A DNA stretch of 53,665 nt, taken from assembly GCA_947454235.1 (NCBI GenBank), contig CANGIY010000021.1:1-53665 (forward strand). Direction: 5' to 3'. How positions within the stretch are numbered: the stretch's first letter is position 1; each line of letters starts with the position of its first letter. The notes beneath the pieces are model-generated. The model saw only the letters and a list, made by a program, of their open reading frames with translations, searched no databases and was not told where the DNA came from. Position numbers and translations under genes: made by a program. Below, piece after piece: positions 8,009 through 15,486 of the stretch. This stretch comes from Chitinophagaceae bacterium. Lineage in GTDB: Bacteria > Bacteroidota > Bacteroidia > Chitinophagales > Chitinophagaceae.

Positions 8009-8057
8009 AAATAAAAATCCGGACTGCCAAAAGGTGAAAGGGGACGGCAGTCCGGAG
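8006..8057 (-). terminator. Terminator of the XRE regulator gene
   Basis: A perfect 11-bp stem TCCGGACTGCC (8018-8028) and GGCAGTCCGGA (8047-8057) with an 18-nt loop, followed on the minus strand by a T-rich run at 8006-8017. It lies 83 bp after the XRE stop. Confidence 0.8.
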
Positions 8058-8140
8058 AATTTTATGGTGAGGGTAAAAAATGGGGGGTTAGGGGTATTAA
8101 GTCTTTTGGTAAATATCCCGTTGAACGAACGAGTATATTA

Positions 8141-8461
8141 TTAAGCGACTTCGCTAACTAAATTTAAATGTTCTGCACTAACCATTTGAAGTGCAAGGTT
8201 TTTCAATGAAGGATATACTAAATCGTATACACCTTTCTTGCTTGGGGGTACATCTGATTCCTGCATTGCTACTATGTAGATTACAGATTCCGGAATATCG
8301 AGAACAGAGCAAACTCTCGTAATCGTTCGCTGGCTAGGACGCTTGACGCCAGTCTCAATTTGTGAGAGTGATGTTTGTGAGAGGTCGCATTTGTCAGCGA
8401 GCTCGTACTGCGTAATTGCCAGTTTTTTCCTGATCGTTTTGATCGCTAATCCAATGTTCAT
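8141..8461 (-). CDS. XRE-family helix-turn-helix regulator
   Basis: 106 residues. An N-terminal Cro/C1-type HTH spans about residues 7-60 (IRKKLAITQYELADKCDLSQ, then TSLSQIETGVKRPSQRTITR). The C-terminal 45 residues show no known domain and may mediate dimerisation. Just upstream of the start is an AT-rich palindrome that could be its own operator. It is flanked by its own terminator and has no obvious partner gene, so the regulon is unknown. A toxin-antitoxin role is not supported because no toxin-like neighbour is present. Confidence 0.88.
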   Translation of the reverse strand: MNIGLAIKTIRKKLAITQYELADKCDLSQTSLSQIETGVKRPSQRTITRVCSVLDIPESVIYIVAMQESDVPPSKKGVYDLVYPSLKNLALQMVSAEHLNLVSEVA

Positions 8462-8480
8462 CGGGTTAAGTTTAGAGGGT

Positions 8481-8500
8481 TAATTAATTTTGATTAATTA
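8481..8500. promoter_or_regulatory. AT-rich inverted repeat, candidate operator of the XRE gene
   Basis: TAATTAAT (8481-8488), TTTG, ATTAATTA (8493-8500): a perfect 8-bp inverted repeat with a 4-nt spacer, starting 20 bp upstream of the XRE ATG. HTH regulators of this type often bind such dyads to control themselves. Low sequence complexity makes chance occurrence possible. Confidence 0.4.
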
Positions 8501-8633
8501 GGTTTAGTAGGTTTCAATTAATAAAGACAGTAGTCCCTAGCCTTTGGTTGGGCTTACTTCAAAGAAATTAATTCACAATATTTAAACACCCTCAAGAACC
8601 CCGGGCAGGGCCAATACGCAATTTGAGGAAATA

Positions 8634-9041
8634 CTATAAAACAGAATATTCAAAAAGTATTTCCCTAAGACTATCAATCAGTTGCACTTTTTCATTTTTC
8701 TGATAGTCAAACATTACTATAACATCATGCGCCTCTGCAACTAAATAATTATCAAAGTCAAATATAGAGTGGAATAATCCATATGACGTATTTTTAATAA
8801 ACTCTACGCTCGTTTTTATCAAAATTCCCCCCGGATACTTCAAGGGCTTTATAAACCGACAGTTAGTAGACAATAAAACAGGACCAATGCTTTTTTCATT
8901 AATCAACGGCTGCAATTCACACTGCTCCCAACTGTTAACGCGGGCAGCCTGAATGTACTTGAAATAAGCCACATTATTGATATGACCAAACATATCCATT
9001 TCGCTCCAGTCGAGCCGTAGGGCTATCTCAAAATGCTTCAT
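8634..9041 (-). CDS. Acyl-CoA thioesterase, hotdog fold (4HBT, YbgC-like)
   Basis: 135 residues, normal length for a single-hotdog thioesterase. The N-terminus 'RLDWSEMDMFGHINNVAYFKY' holds the family's DxxGHxNN active-site loop with Asp near residue 16 and His near 20. 'FIKPLKYPGGILIKTSVEFI' and 'VAEAHDVIVMFDY' match the central strands. It hydrolyses acyl-CoA thioesters; the chain preference cannot be read from sequence. Its ATG is 5 bp after the stop of the barrel-protein gene, so the two form an operon. Confidence 0.9.
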   Translation of the reverse strand: MKHFEIALRLDWSEMDMFGHINNVAYFKYIQAARVNSWEQCELQPLINEKSIGPVLLSTNCRFIKPLKYPGGILIKTSVEFIKNTSYGLFHSIFDFDNYLVAEAHDVIVMFDYQKNEKVQLIDSLREILFEYSVL

Positions 9042-9046
9042 TTATA

Positions 9047-9715
9047 TCAATACCTGAATAAGTAGTACAATTGAGTTGTCCAGACATTGCTGTATTGCTT
9101 TGACCTGGCATAAATTTCTGGGATATCAGTGCGCATCGGGATGATGGAATATTGAAAACGCACATTCAGGAATAATCCCTTCCACATGTGTAAAGTACCA
9201 CCGGCGACGATTTCAACATTGTTTTTATTAAATGTATATTTCGAGAGGTCTACATCAGACAAAGTATTATGTTTTGAAATCTGTAAGTGCTCACTGCTCT
9301 GCACTAACTGGCTGTACGACAATCCCAACCCAAAGTGATTTCTTTTGTCGTCGAAGTAATTAAGCATTACAGGTACTTCGGCGTAAACAGCGTTAATTCC
9401 ATAGTTGGCTATTGAAATGCTGTCGTTAATTACGCGCCAGCCTGATGCATTACTACCTCTTTGCGAATATGCAATCTCCCAACTAATTGCCCAATCTTCC
9501 TTGAAATTCCAAAAACCGATAGCCCCAAATCTGGCTCCCTGCTTACCATACCCTGCATAGTAATCGCCATCAACCTGTGAAAAATTGATACCTCCTTCAA
9601 ATCCGGCAGTGAATAATCCGCGTTCCTTTTCGTTTTGTGCATTGGTGGTGGAGACAAACAGCCCCGCCAGAAGAATTAAAATGAGTTTTAGCTGGTTTTT
9701 CCTACTTTTATTCAT
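9047..9715 (-). CDS. Outer-membrane beta-barrel protein (PorT/OmpX-like)
   Basis: About 222 residues from ATG 9715; a TTG 9 bp upstream is less likely. The signal peptide runs to about residue 27 (ILILLAGLFVSTTNAQN). The rest alternates polar and aromatic residues in strand pairs ('FTAGFEGGINFSQVDGDYYAGYGKQG', 'DWAISWEIAYSQRG', 'FLNVRFQYSIIP') and ends in aromatic 'YYLFRY', typical of small barrels annotated as PorT-family or outer membrane beta-barrel proteins. Function unknown. First gene of a two-gene operon with the thioesterase. Confidence 0.8.
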   Translation of the reverse strand: MNKSRKNQLKLILILLAGLFVSTTNAQNEKERGLFTAGFEGGINFSQVDGDYYAGYGKQGARFGAIGFWNFKEDWAISWEIAYSQRGSNASGWRVINDSISIANYGINAVYAEVPVMLNYFDDKRNHFGLGLSYSQLVQSSEHLQISKHNTLSDVDLSKYTFNKNNVEIVAGGTLHMWKGLFLNVRFQYSIIPMRTDIPEIYARSKQYSNVWTTQLYYLFRY

Positions 9716-9733
9716 TGAAAACAATGGTGAAAA

Positions 9734-10042
9734 ATGAGTTTCAAATATACGCCAAACACCCTTAAAAAACTTGAAGAACTCTTTGAAGAAGCGAAATATA
9801 CTGTTCGCTTTGAAAAAGGGAACTTCACGAGCGGCTATTGCATATTAGAGAGTAAACGAGTTGTTGTGGTAAATAAGTTCTTCAACATAGAAGGGCGTAT
9901 TAATGCATTGGTAGAAATATTGCACAACATCACCATAATTGAAAGTGAGTTGAGTGGTGAAATGCTTAAGTGGTACAAAGCTTTAAAAGAACAACCTGAA
10001 TTTGCTTCTGTAGGTTCGGTACAAACCCAAATGGACCTATAA
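9734..10042 (+). CDS. Conserved-looking 102-aa protein of unknown function
   Basis: 102 residues, no signal peptide or membrane helix. It begins MSFKYTPNTLKKLEELFEEA and has a 'YTVRFEKGNFTSGYCILESKRVVVVNKFFNIEGRINALVEIL' core, suggesting a small alpha/beta fold. The stop is one base before the GTG of the MBL hydrolase, so the two are co-transcribed and perhaps functionally linked. The start is only 18 bp from the divergent barrel gene's start, so its promoter must lie inside that gene; a candidate TACTTTTA is at 9703-9710. Confidence 0.75.
   Translation: MSFKYTPNTLKKLEELFEEAKYTVRFEKGNFTSGYCILESKRVVVVNKFFNIEGRINALVEILHNITIIESELSGEMLKWYKALKEQPEFASVGSVQTQMDL
9742..9749 (-). promoter_or_regulatory. 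-7 box of the barrel-protein operon inside the divergent gene
   Basis: TATATTTG on the minus strand is an exact TAnnTTTG match 26 nt before ATG 9715. It lies within codons 3-6 of the divergently transcribed gene that starts at 9734. No clear -33 TTG was found. Confidence 0.5.
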
Positions 10043-10043
10043 C

Positions 10044-10808
10044 GTGAAAATCACTTTCCTGGGAACAGGCACTTCGCAAGGTGTACCCTTGATTGGTTGT
10101 AGTTGCCCTGTTTGCACCTCTCCCAACAAAAAAGACAACAGATTACGCAGTTCCATTTTGGTGCAGACTGACGATGTAACTGTCGCTATCGATTCAGGGC
10201 CCGATTTCAGGTACCAGATGTTGCGGGCAGGCGTTAAGAAACTGGATGCAATTGTGTACACTCACGGTCACAAAGACCATGTTGCCGGAATGGATGATGT
10301 ACGTGCGTTCAATTATTTCTCGAATGAGCCAATGGAGCTTTTTGCCACAACCGAAACTCAGGAGGTATTGCGCAGGGAATTCAAATATGTGTTTGATGCA
10401 CCCGATTATCCCGGTGTGCCCAGAGTCAATATAAACACCATCGATGCCCAGACCCCTTTTCAAATCAAGGGGTTGTGGTTCACTCCAATCAGGGTGCTAC
10501 ACATGCGGATGGAAGTATTAGGTTTCAGAATTGGAGATTTCACTTACATTACCGATGCCAACTTTATTGCCGAGGAAGAAATGGCTAAAGCAAAGGGCAG
10601 TAAAAAAATAGTACTTACAGCATTGCGTCATGAAAAGCATCCTTCTCATTTTACATTGGCAGAATCAATAGAAGTGGCCGAAAAACTGCAAATACCTGAA
10701 GTGTATTTCACCCACGTAAGCCACCAGTTGGGGCTGAATGATGTGATAAATGAGGAACTACCAAAAGGTATGCAACTCGCGTACGACGGACTTACTCTGG
10801 AATTTTAA
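10044..10808 (+). CDS. PhnP-like MBL-fold metallohydrolase
   Basis: 254 residues from GTG 10044. The N-terminus 'FLGTGTSQGVPLIGCSCPVC' has the Cys pair common in PhnP-type members. The metal motif is THGHKDHVAG (HxHxDH, near residues 74-79). Further ligands fit 'ITDANF' and the C-terminal 'FTHVSHQLG'. PhnP relatives are phosphodiesterases acting on cyclic phosphates, but Bacteroidota members of this group are not tied to phosphonate clusters and no phn genes lie nearby. The last 4 bp overlap the 3' end of the convergent holB gene. Confidence 0.9.
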   Translation: MKITFLGTGTSQGVPLIGCSCPVCTSPNKKDNRLRSSILVQTDDVTVAIDSGPDFRYQMLRAGVKKLDAIVYTHGHKDHVAGMDDVRAFNYFSNEPMELFATTETQEVLRREFKYVFDAPDYPGVPRVNINTIDAQTPFQIKGLWFTPIRVLHMRMEVLGFRIGDFTYITDANFIAEEEMAKAKGSKKIVLTALRHEKHPSHFTLAESIEVAEKLQIPEVYFTHVSHQLGLNDVINEELPKGMQLAYDGLTLEF

Positions 10809-11941
10809 TAAAGCGGAACAGGTCTGTTTTTTACAGTGTACAACAACTTGATTGCCATGGCATGAAGTTGCGTTTTTGAATGCGCATTTCTTTCAATTAA
10901 TCGCATAGTATCAGTTAAAATCTCATTCATTTTGGTAAATGATTCAAACGTAACTCCGGTTGATGCCAGTTTTTTCACGAATTGGGCTTCCATGAGTGGC
11001 AACGACAAAGGAGCTTCAGGCGTGTACCTCGCCCTTATTGCTTGCTCAATCAGTTGAATGATATAGTGTAAAAAGTTCTTCTGCTGTTCCCTACCCGCCT
11101 TCGACCATTCTTCGGCAAACTTCATAATCATAATGCCGTTGCCCGTAAAGAGCGCATTGAATAAATCCTTTACGCCCGGGAACAAATCATTGTCGTGATT
11201 GTGTACTTGTTTCAGGGCTTCGGTGTAGCTACCCATTGAAATTTGCGCTACTTGATTAGCTCTTGTCTCACCAGTCCCGAATTTTTGAATCAAATCTTTA
11301 GCGATAAAATGGGCAGGTATTGGTGCCAACCTTACAGTCTGTGTACGAGACTTAATTGTACTTAAGATATCTTCCAGTTCCTCGGCAACAAAAATGATGA
11401 TGGTATCCTGAGGTGGTTCTTCAATCAGTTTCAACAAAATATTGCCTTCCTTCCTCAAATACTCTGGTCGCCAAATCAATTGCACCTTTTTGCCACCTTC
11501 GTAAGCTCTTAGATTCAGTATTTCAATAATCTCTCTACATTCTTCAGCAGTAATGTTACCCTGTTTGTTTTCAGCATTAATTGCCTGCAACCAATCGAAA
11601 GTAGTGCCATAGGGGTGTTTATGTACAAACTCCCTGAACTCCTTCATGTACAATCTGCTCACTCCCTTGGTACCAGCCTTGGGTGGTATGGTTGGGAAAG
11701 CAAAATGTACATCGGCATGTTCCATCTTTGAAACTTTCCTACAATTTGCACATACCCCGCATGAATCAGTAGGCGTTTTATCAGCACAAAAAATATACTG
11801 TGTAAGTGCAAGTGCAAGCGGTAAGCCTCCCAACCCCTCGGCACCGGCGAGCATCAAAGCATGCGGAAACACATTACGGTGCCACATTTTTAATAGCCCT
11901 TCCTTTGCAGCCTGTTGTCCTATTACGTCAGAAAATTTCAT
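10805..11941 (-). CDS. holB: DNA polymerase III delta' subunit
   Basis: About 378 residues from ATG 11941; an upstream in-frame start at 11977 adds residues unlike the family. MKFSDVIGQQ opens an AAA+ clamp-loader domain. The P-loop is degenerate (AGAEGLGGLP, no GKT), as expected of delta', which does not bind ATP. The zinc module is C-x8-CGVCANC. The sensor-1 region reads TIKSRTQTVRL (SRT instead of the usual SRC). 'LIEEPPQDTIIIFV' matches the Walker B region. It acts in the clamp loader that places the sliding clamp on DNA. Confidence 0.9.
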   Translation of the reverse strand: MKFSDVIGQQAAKEGLLKMWHRNVFPHALMLAGAEGLGGLPLALALTQYIFCADKTPTDSCGVCANCRKVSKMEHADVHFAFPTIPPKAGTKGVSRLYMKEFREFVHKHPYGTTFDWLQAINAENKQGNITAEECREIIEILNLRAYEGGKKVQLIWRPEYLRKEGNILLKLIEEPPQDTIIIFVAEELEDILSTIKSRTQTVRLAPIPAHFIAKDLIQKFGTGETRANQVAQISMGSYTEALKQVHNHDNDLFPGVKDLFNALFTGNGIMIMKFAEEWSKAGREQQKNFLHYIIQLIEQAIRARYTPEAPLSLPLMEAQFVKKLASTGVTFESFTKMNEILTDTMRLIERNAHSKTQLHAMAIKLLYTVKNRPVPLY

Positions 11942-11999
11942 TGCCCTGATTAGAGAAAGCGAAAGTACGAAGTTCACATGTTTGTAGTGCCCTAAAATA

Positions 12000-12034
12000 A
12001 AAACAAGCTTCTGTTATCCACAAAAGCTTGTTTT
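12000..12034. terminator. Terminator downstream of the gldN-like pseudogene
   Basis: A perfect 11-bp stem AAAACAAGCTT (12000-12010) and AAGCTTGTTTT (12024-12034), 13-nt loop. The minus strand ends in a run of T. It lies 36 bp past the pseudogene stop and separates it from holB. Confidence 0.7.
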
Positions 12035-12069
12035 AAACGTGAGAATAAAGCGCCCACATTATTGGAAGG

Positions 12070-12666
12070 TTACCCCTTCACGCTAATTATCTTACTAGAA
12101 ATAAGTTGTTCCTCGAAAACCTGAGCGAGGCTCGCCGTTTTTTGTTCTGAGAATTGGACTGTACATTGATTGAACATATCCCATATATCTCGATAGTCAA
12201 CCCAAAACGAAGCTGTACCCTTATCTTCTTGGTTTCCAGTAGCCGGCGCAATCGAAAAAATACGCCGCTGTATTTTACCCAACGATTTTACGTATAACCA
12301 ATCTTCGACAATTAAATATTTTTGGACATTGCCTGTGCCCGCAACATCTGAAATTTGCGATTGCTGCATAGGATTGTTGAGCCCAGCAACGCCCTCTCCG
12401 TACGCCCTAACTGAACCACTTTTCACCGCTCTCATCAACAATCCGCAAAGCGATGGGCCATCACTGGTTTTATTGAGCATTTGGTTGGCCGCTTCACCCA
12501 CATTCACTTCCCTAACCACACGCTTCCGCTACAAAACATCACTTTCAGCTATTTTAGGAAAATGGCTCGCATAAGCAGTTTTACTGGATACTGCTATAGG
12601 TTGTTGTGCAAACGCACTGCCACCCAACAATATTAAAGTTATTGCTGTAAGTACGAATCTTTTCAT
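12070..12666 (-). pseudogene. GldN/PorN-family T9SS gene interrupted by an in-frame TAG
   Basis: Read from ATG 12666, the frame gives a signal peptide (MKRFVLTAITLILLGGSAFA, then QQPIAVSS) and continues to SDVL at residue 45. A TAG stop follows at codon 46 (12529-12531). The same frame then runs open as RKRVVREVNVGEAANQ to a stop at 12070, for 199 codons in all. The part after the stop matches GldN/PorN: 'REVNVGEAANQ', 'LLMRAVKSGSVRAYGEG', 'YLIVEDWLYV' and 'FWVDYRDIWDMF'. In the family a Trp often stands near the interrupted position ('DVxW'), so TGG to TAG is the likely change. GldN is a periplasmic partner of GldK in the T9SS ring. This copy is shorter than classical GldN (about 300 aa) and is not next to gldKLM, so it is a paralogue. 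A GTG at 12519 could restart translation but would lack the signal peptide. Confidence 0.85.
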
Positions 12667-12725
12667 GTAATAGCTTTTAATGAAGTTATGACATGTAACG
12701 TGAACTACAAAAATTTATTGTGTAA

Positions 12726-12882
12726 GTGAAGTTGACAAAATAAATTCCATCAAGTTTAATTATTATGTTTCTTTAGTGCTAGGCGCAAAATCCGAGAATA
12801 GTGAACTATTTAAGGACTTTTGCAACGACGCAGAAATGGAACAGAATGGTTGAAATGGTGGTATTTATTTTGTCATCTTCAC
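12726..12882. mobile_element. 157-bp MITE-like palindromic element with 20-bp terminal inverted repeats
   Basis: GTGAAGTTGACAAAATAAAT at 12726-12745 and its inverted copy at 12863-12882 match at 19 of 20 positions. Both ends are flanked by TAA (12723-12725 and 12883-12885), a possible 3-bp target duplication. The centre is also palindromic: GCAAAA (12785-12790) pairs with TTTTGC (12818-12823), and AATAGT with ACTATT around 12804, which is the midpoint of the terminal repeats. No coding frame is present. It fits a non-autonomous element moved by a transposase elsewhere; no matching transposase is visible here. Confidence 0.6.
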
Positions 12883-12890
12883 TAAGCAAC

Positions 12891-12920
12891 AAAAAAGCCG
12901 AATGTTCTACACCCGGCTTC
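12891..12920 (-). terminator. Terminator of the BI-1 family gene
   Basis: AAGCCG (12895-12900) pairs with CGGCTT (12914-12919), 13-nt loop. The minus strand then has a run of six T. It lies 23 bp after the stop of the BI-1 gene and directly abuts the MITE-like element. Confidence 0.7.
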
Positions 12921-12942
12921 GTTGTTATATATTGAAAAACTA

Positions 12943-13707
12943 TTAGTCTCTGCGTTTGTTACCAAACAATTCAAGCATAAACAGGAAGATATTAATAAAG
13001 TCAAGGTACAAAGTAAGCGCACCCAACAAAACCAATTTTTTAGTATCGATAGCCATTACATTTTGGTAATAAGCACCAGCACCAATTCTTTTCAGCTTTT
13101 GGATATCGAATGCCGTGAGTCCTAAAAACACACCAACGCCGACCAGGCTAATTAAATAATTAAGCGCCGGACTATGCATGAAGAAGTTAATCATCATCGC
13201 AATTACCAACCCAATTACACCCATCTGGAGGATAGAACCAAATTTAGTAAGATCTTTATCGGTTGTGTACCCCATCACTGCCATAACCCCAAACATACCA
13301 GCTGAAGAAGCAAAGCAAGTGAACAATGACCCAGAAGTATAAACAAGCGCCAATGTACTTAAACTCATACCCATTGCTGCTGAGAAGGCGATAAGTATAC
13401 CACTCAATGCACTACTGGAAAGCTTGTTAATGCCAAAAGTGATAACCAATACAAACGCAAGTGGAGCAAAGGAAATCAGGCTACCAAACCCGGTTAGGCG
13501 GGTACGCCCCAAAACTTCTTCATGCAATAATGCACTCAAAGATTCAACTTGTGAGAAAAGAATGGCAAAAACCGAGCTTATAGCGAGTGCAGCAAACATC
13601 CAACTAAAAACGCCTGCCATAAACTTTTTCGAAACACTGTTAATCGGAACTTGATGAGAGTCCACTACTGTGTAATCCGAAAATTGACTTTGACTGTAAT
13701 TATTCAT
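12943..13707 (-). CDS. Bax inhibitor-1/YccA family membrane protein
   Basis: About 254 residues from ATG 13707 (MNNYSQSQFSDYTVVD); the upstream in-frame start at 13740 adds a non-conserved tail. Seven hydrophobic helices follow a short cytosolic N-terminus, starting at 'KKFMAGVFSWMFAALAISSVFAI'. The family-typical 'GLTAFDIQKLKRIG' stands before the last helix, and 'LVLLGALTLYLDFINIFLFMLELFG' forms the C-terminal helix. Bacterial BI-1 proteins are pH-sensitive calcium leak channels or partners of membrane proteases such as FtsH. Single gene. Confidence 0.93.
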   Translation of the reverse strand: MNNYSQSQFSDYTVVDSHQVPINSVSKKFMAGVFSWMFAALAISSVFAILFSQVESLSALLHEEVLGRTRLTGFGSLISFAPLAFVLVITFGINKLSSSALSGILIAFSAAMGMSLSTLALVYTSGSLFTCFASSAGMFGVMAVMGYTTDKDLTKFGSILQMGVIGLVIAMMINFFMHSPALNYLISLVGVGVFLGLTAFDIQKLKRIGAGAYYQNVMAIDTKKLVLLGALTLYLDFINIFLFMLELFGNKRRD

Positions 13708-13832
13708 TTGTGACGAAAATTTCAATGTAAAAATACGCATCCTGATGTTAAGGAACTACTTACAAAATGTGAAAACACACGGTTTTAACTTTGTATTAAA
13801 TCACCTAGGGGGCTATTTTTTTCCTTAAATTC

Positions 13833-14378
13833 TCATTTTAAATATCTGAATCCCAAAAAGCTATGCACAGTGCAACGCTTAAACTTCATGGTATCAGAAT
13901 AGCATTCTGGGCTATTGAGCCTTGCGGATATGTACGCACGAACCTGATTTGCACTCTGAAGCTGCGACATGGGTGTATCAATTTTAAATGACGCTGCATA
14001 CAATACCCCTTTTTCTTTGTCCTTCGATATTATTTTATAGAACCCATAAACGTTGCTATCCACCTTTTCCGGGCTGGCTATATTCAAAAACTCTACTCCG
14101 TTGATGTAAGAAATAAAGCCCAATGCCGTATCTAAACCAAAATCGCGCTGAATTTTATTGACCCTGCGCCGCAAATCAAATTGATAAATATTGTAAGTGT
14201 TCGAACTGGCGGCGGTGATGGTTACGCCTGCTCTATTGCTTTCCTTCGATTTCCATGTTCCCAATAGAAAGGAATCATTTTTTTCTTTCGGGGTGCTGTC
14301 AATGGCGTAATAACAGTTATTACAACCCACAAACATAAAGGACATCACTAACGATATCCAGATGATACTTGTTTTCAT
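13833..14378 (-). CDS. Lipoprotein of unknown function
   Basis: 181 residues. A lipoprotein signal ends at FVGC (Cys19) after a hydrophobic run. The mature part starts with a second Cys and contains 'LLGTWKSKESNRAGVTITAASSNTYNIYQFD', a pattern seen in lipocalin-like beta-sheet proteins of Bacteroidota, but I cannot assign a family. It starts 6 bp after the stop of the GT9 gene, so it is probably co-transcribed with it. Confidence 0.75.
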   Translation of the reverse strand: MKTSIIWISLVMSFMFVGCNNCYYAIDSTPKEKNDSFLLGTWKSKESNRAGVTITAASSNTYNIYQFDLRRRVNKIQRDFGLDTALGFISYINGVEFLNIASPEKVDSNVYGFYKIISKDKEKGVLYAASFKIDTPMSQLQSANQVRAYISARLNSPECYSDTMKFKRCTVHSFLGFRYLK

Positions 14379-14384
14379 AATTGC

Positions 14385-15398
14385 TTAGTTTTTGATATTC
14401 CAGAACTTAATGACTGCTTCCACAGCCTTATTCATGTCCAGTTGATTCATGCAATTAAAGTGTTTTTTGGGGCATTTATCGTATCCTAGCTTGCTGCACG
14501 GGCGGCAACCGATGTCTTTATTTTCCAGCATAAAAGAAAGAGGCGCCACGTTTTTATTCAGGTTATTGAAACCGTAATAAGGATACATACCCAGCTCCGG
14601 CGTTGTATTACCCCATAACGAGACAATCGGTTTTTTAAATGCTGCTGCAATGTGCATCAGCCCGGTATCATTGCTTACCATCACCTTTGAGTGCCTTACA
14701 AGGTCGGCTGTCTCGTTGATGGTGAACTTGCCGCAGGAATTGTAAATTTTCACATCATCCAATGCCGCAATCTGCCTGCCTTCCTCCCTATCCTCGGGGC
14801 CACCCATCAAAATCACAGGGTATGGTATTTCAGAACAGAACTTTCTCCATTGTTCTACCGGCAGCTTTTTTGTAGCATAAGACCCCCCAATTACTGCCCC
14901 CACAAAGCCGCTCCAGTGACTCATGGGAATATCATCATTCGAAATTTCTTCATGCTTAGGGATGAAATAATCAAGTCCGCGCCCGTCATTTTTGGCATTG
15001 ATGGGCTCCGCAGCTTCAAAATATCGCTCAACAATACTCACATCGGGCATGGTGTCTAACTTAAAATTAGTGTACAGCCACTTTTTTACATTGAGTTTCG
15101 GAAACGCTTTTGATGGTGCATCAAGTGCTTTACGCACGCGTGCAGTCCTTAAATTATTATGCAGGTCAATAACGTAGTCGAAGTTTTCTTTCTTCAGGTC
15201 CTCAATTACTTCATCAAGGCTATTATCGAGCAAATGAACTCTATCGATATACGGATTGAACTCCACTAAAGTTCTGAATGACTTTTTAGTCAAAAAATGC
15301 ACTTCGGCATCGGGATGTGCTTGTTTGGTGCACCTCACAACCGGAGTGGTAAGTACAATATCACCTATCGAAGAAAAACGAATAATCAGAACCTTCAT
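14385..15398 (-). CDS. Glycosyltransferase family 9 (heptosyltransferase-like)
   Basis: 337 residues with the GT-B two-domain layout of WaaC/WaaF/RfaF proteins. The N-terminus is 'VLIIRFSSIGDIVLTTPVVR'. The C-terminal donor-binding region has 'VSNDTGLMHIAAAFKKPIVSLWG', the family signature. 'CRPCSKLGYDKCPKKHFNCM' near the end is a Cys cluster often seen in GT9. It likely adds a heptose or related sugar to lipid A core or another surface glycan. First gene of a pair with the downstream lipoprotein. Confidence 0.92.
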   Translation of the reverse strand: MKVLIIRFSSIGDIVLTTPVVRCTKQAHPDAEVHFLTKKSFRTLVEFNPYIDRVHLLDNSLDEVIEDLKKENFDYVIDLHNNLRTARVRKALDAPSKAFPKLNVKKWLYTNFKLDTMPDVSIVERYFEAAEPINAKNDGRGLDYFIPKHEEISNDDIPMSHWSGFVGAVIGGSYATKKLPVEQWRKFCSEIPYPVILMGGPEDREEGRQIAALDDVKIYNSCGKFTINETADLVRHSKVMVSNDTGLMHIAAAFKKPIVSLWGNTTPELGMYPYYGFNNLNKNVAPLSFMLENKDIGCRPCSKLGYDKCPKKHFNCMNQLDMNKAVEAVIKFWNIKN

Positions 15399-15418
15399 CA
15401 GCTAAAGCAAATAATTAA

Positions 15419-15444
15419 CCCGTCCATTAAATGAAACGAACGGG
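15419..15444 (-). terminator. Weak hairpin after the LysM/RlpA-like gene
   Basis: CCCGT (15419-15423) and ACGGG (15440-15444) with a 16-nt loop, followed on the minus strand by TTAATTATTT. It is a weak stem with an imperfect U-tract, placed between the LysM gene stop and the GT9 start. Confidence 0.35.
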
Positions 15445-15486
15445 CTAAGTTAAAATTATTACTGCAACGTTTAAAATAACGTTAAT

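Noticed and set aside
8141-9041. Toxin-antitoxin pair made of the XRE regulator and the thioesterase
   Set aside because: The second gene is a clear hotdog thioesterase in an operon with a barrel protein, 170 bp away, and nothing toxin-like is present.
13833-15398. Full LPS core gene cluster
   Set aside because: Only one GT9 gene and a lipoprotein of unknown role are present; no other core-biosynthesis genes adjoin.
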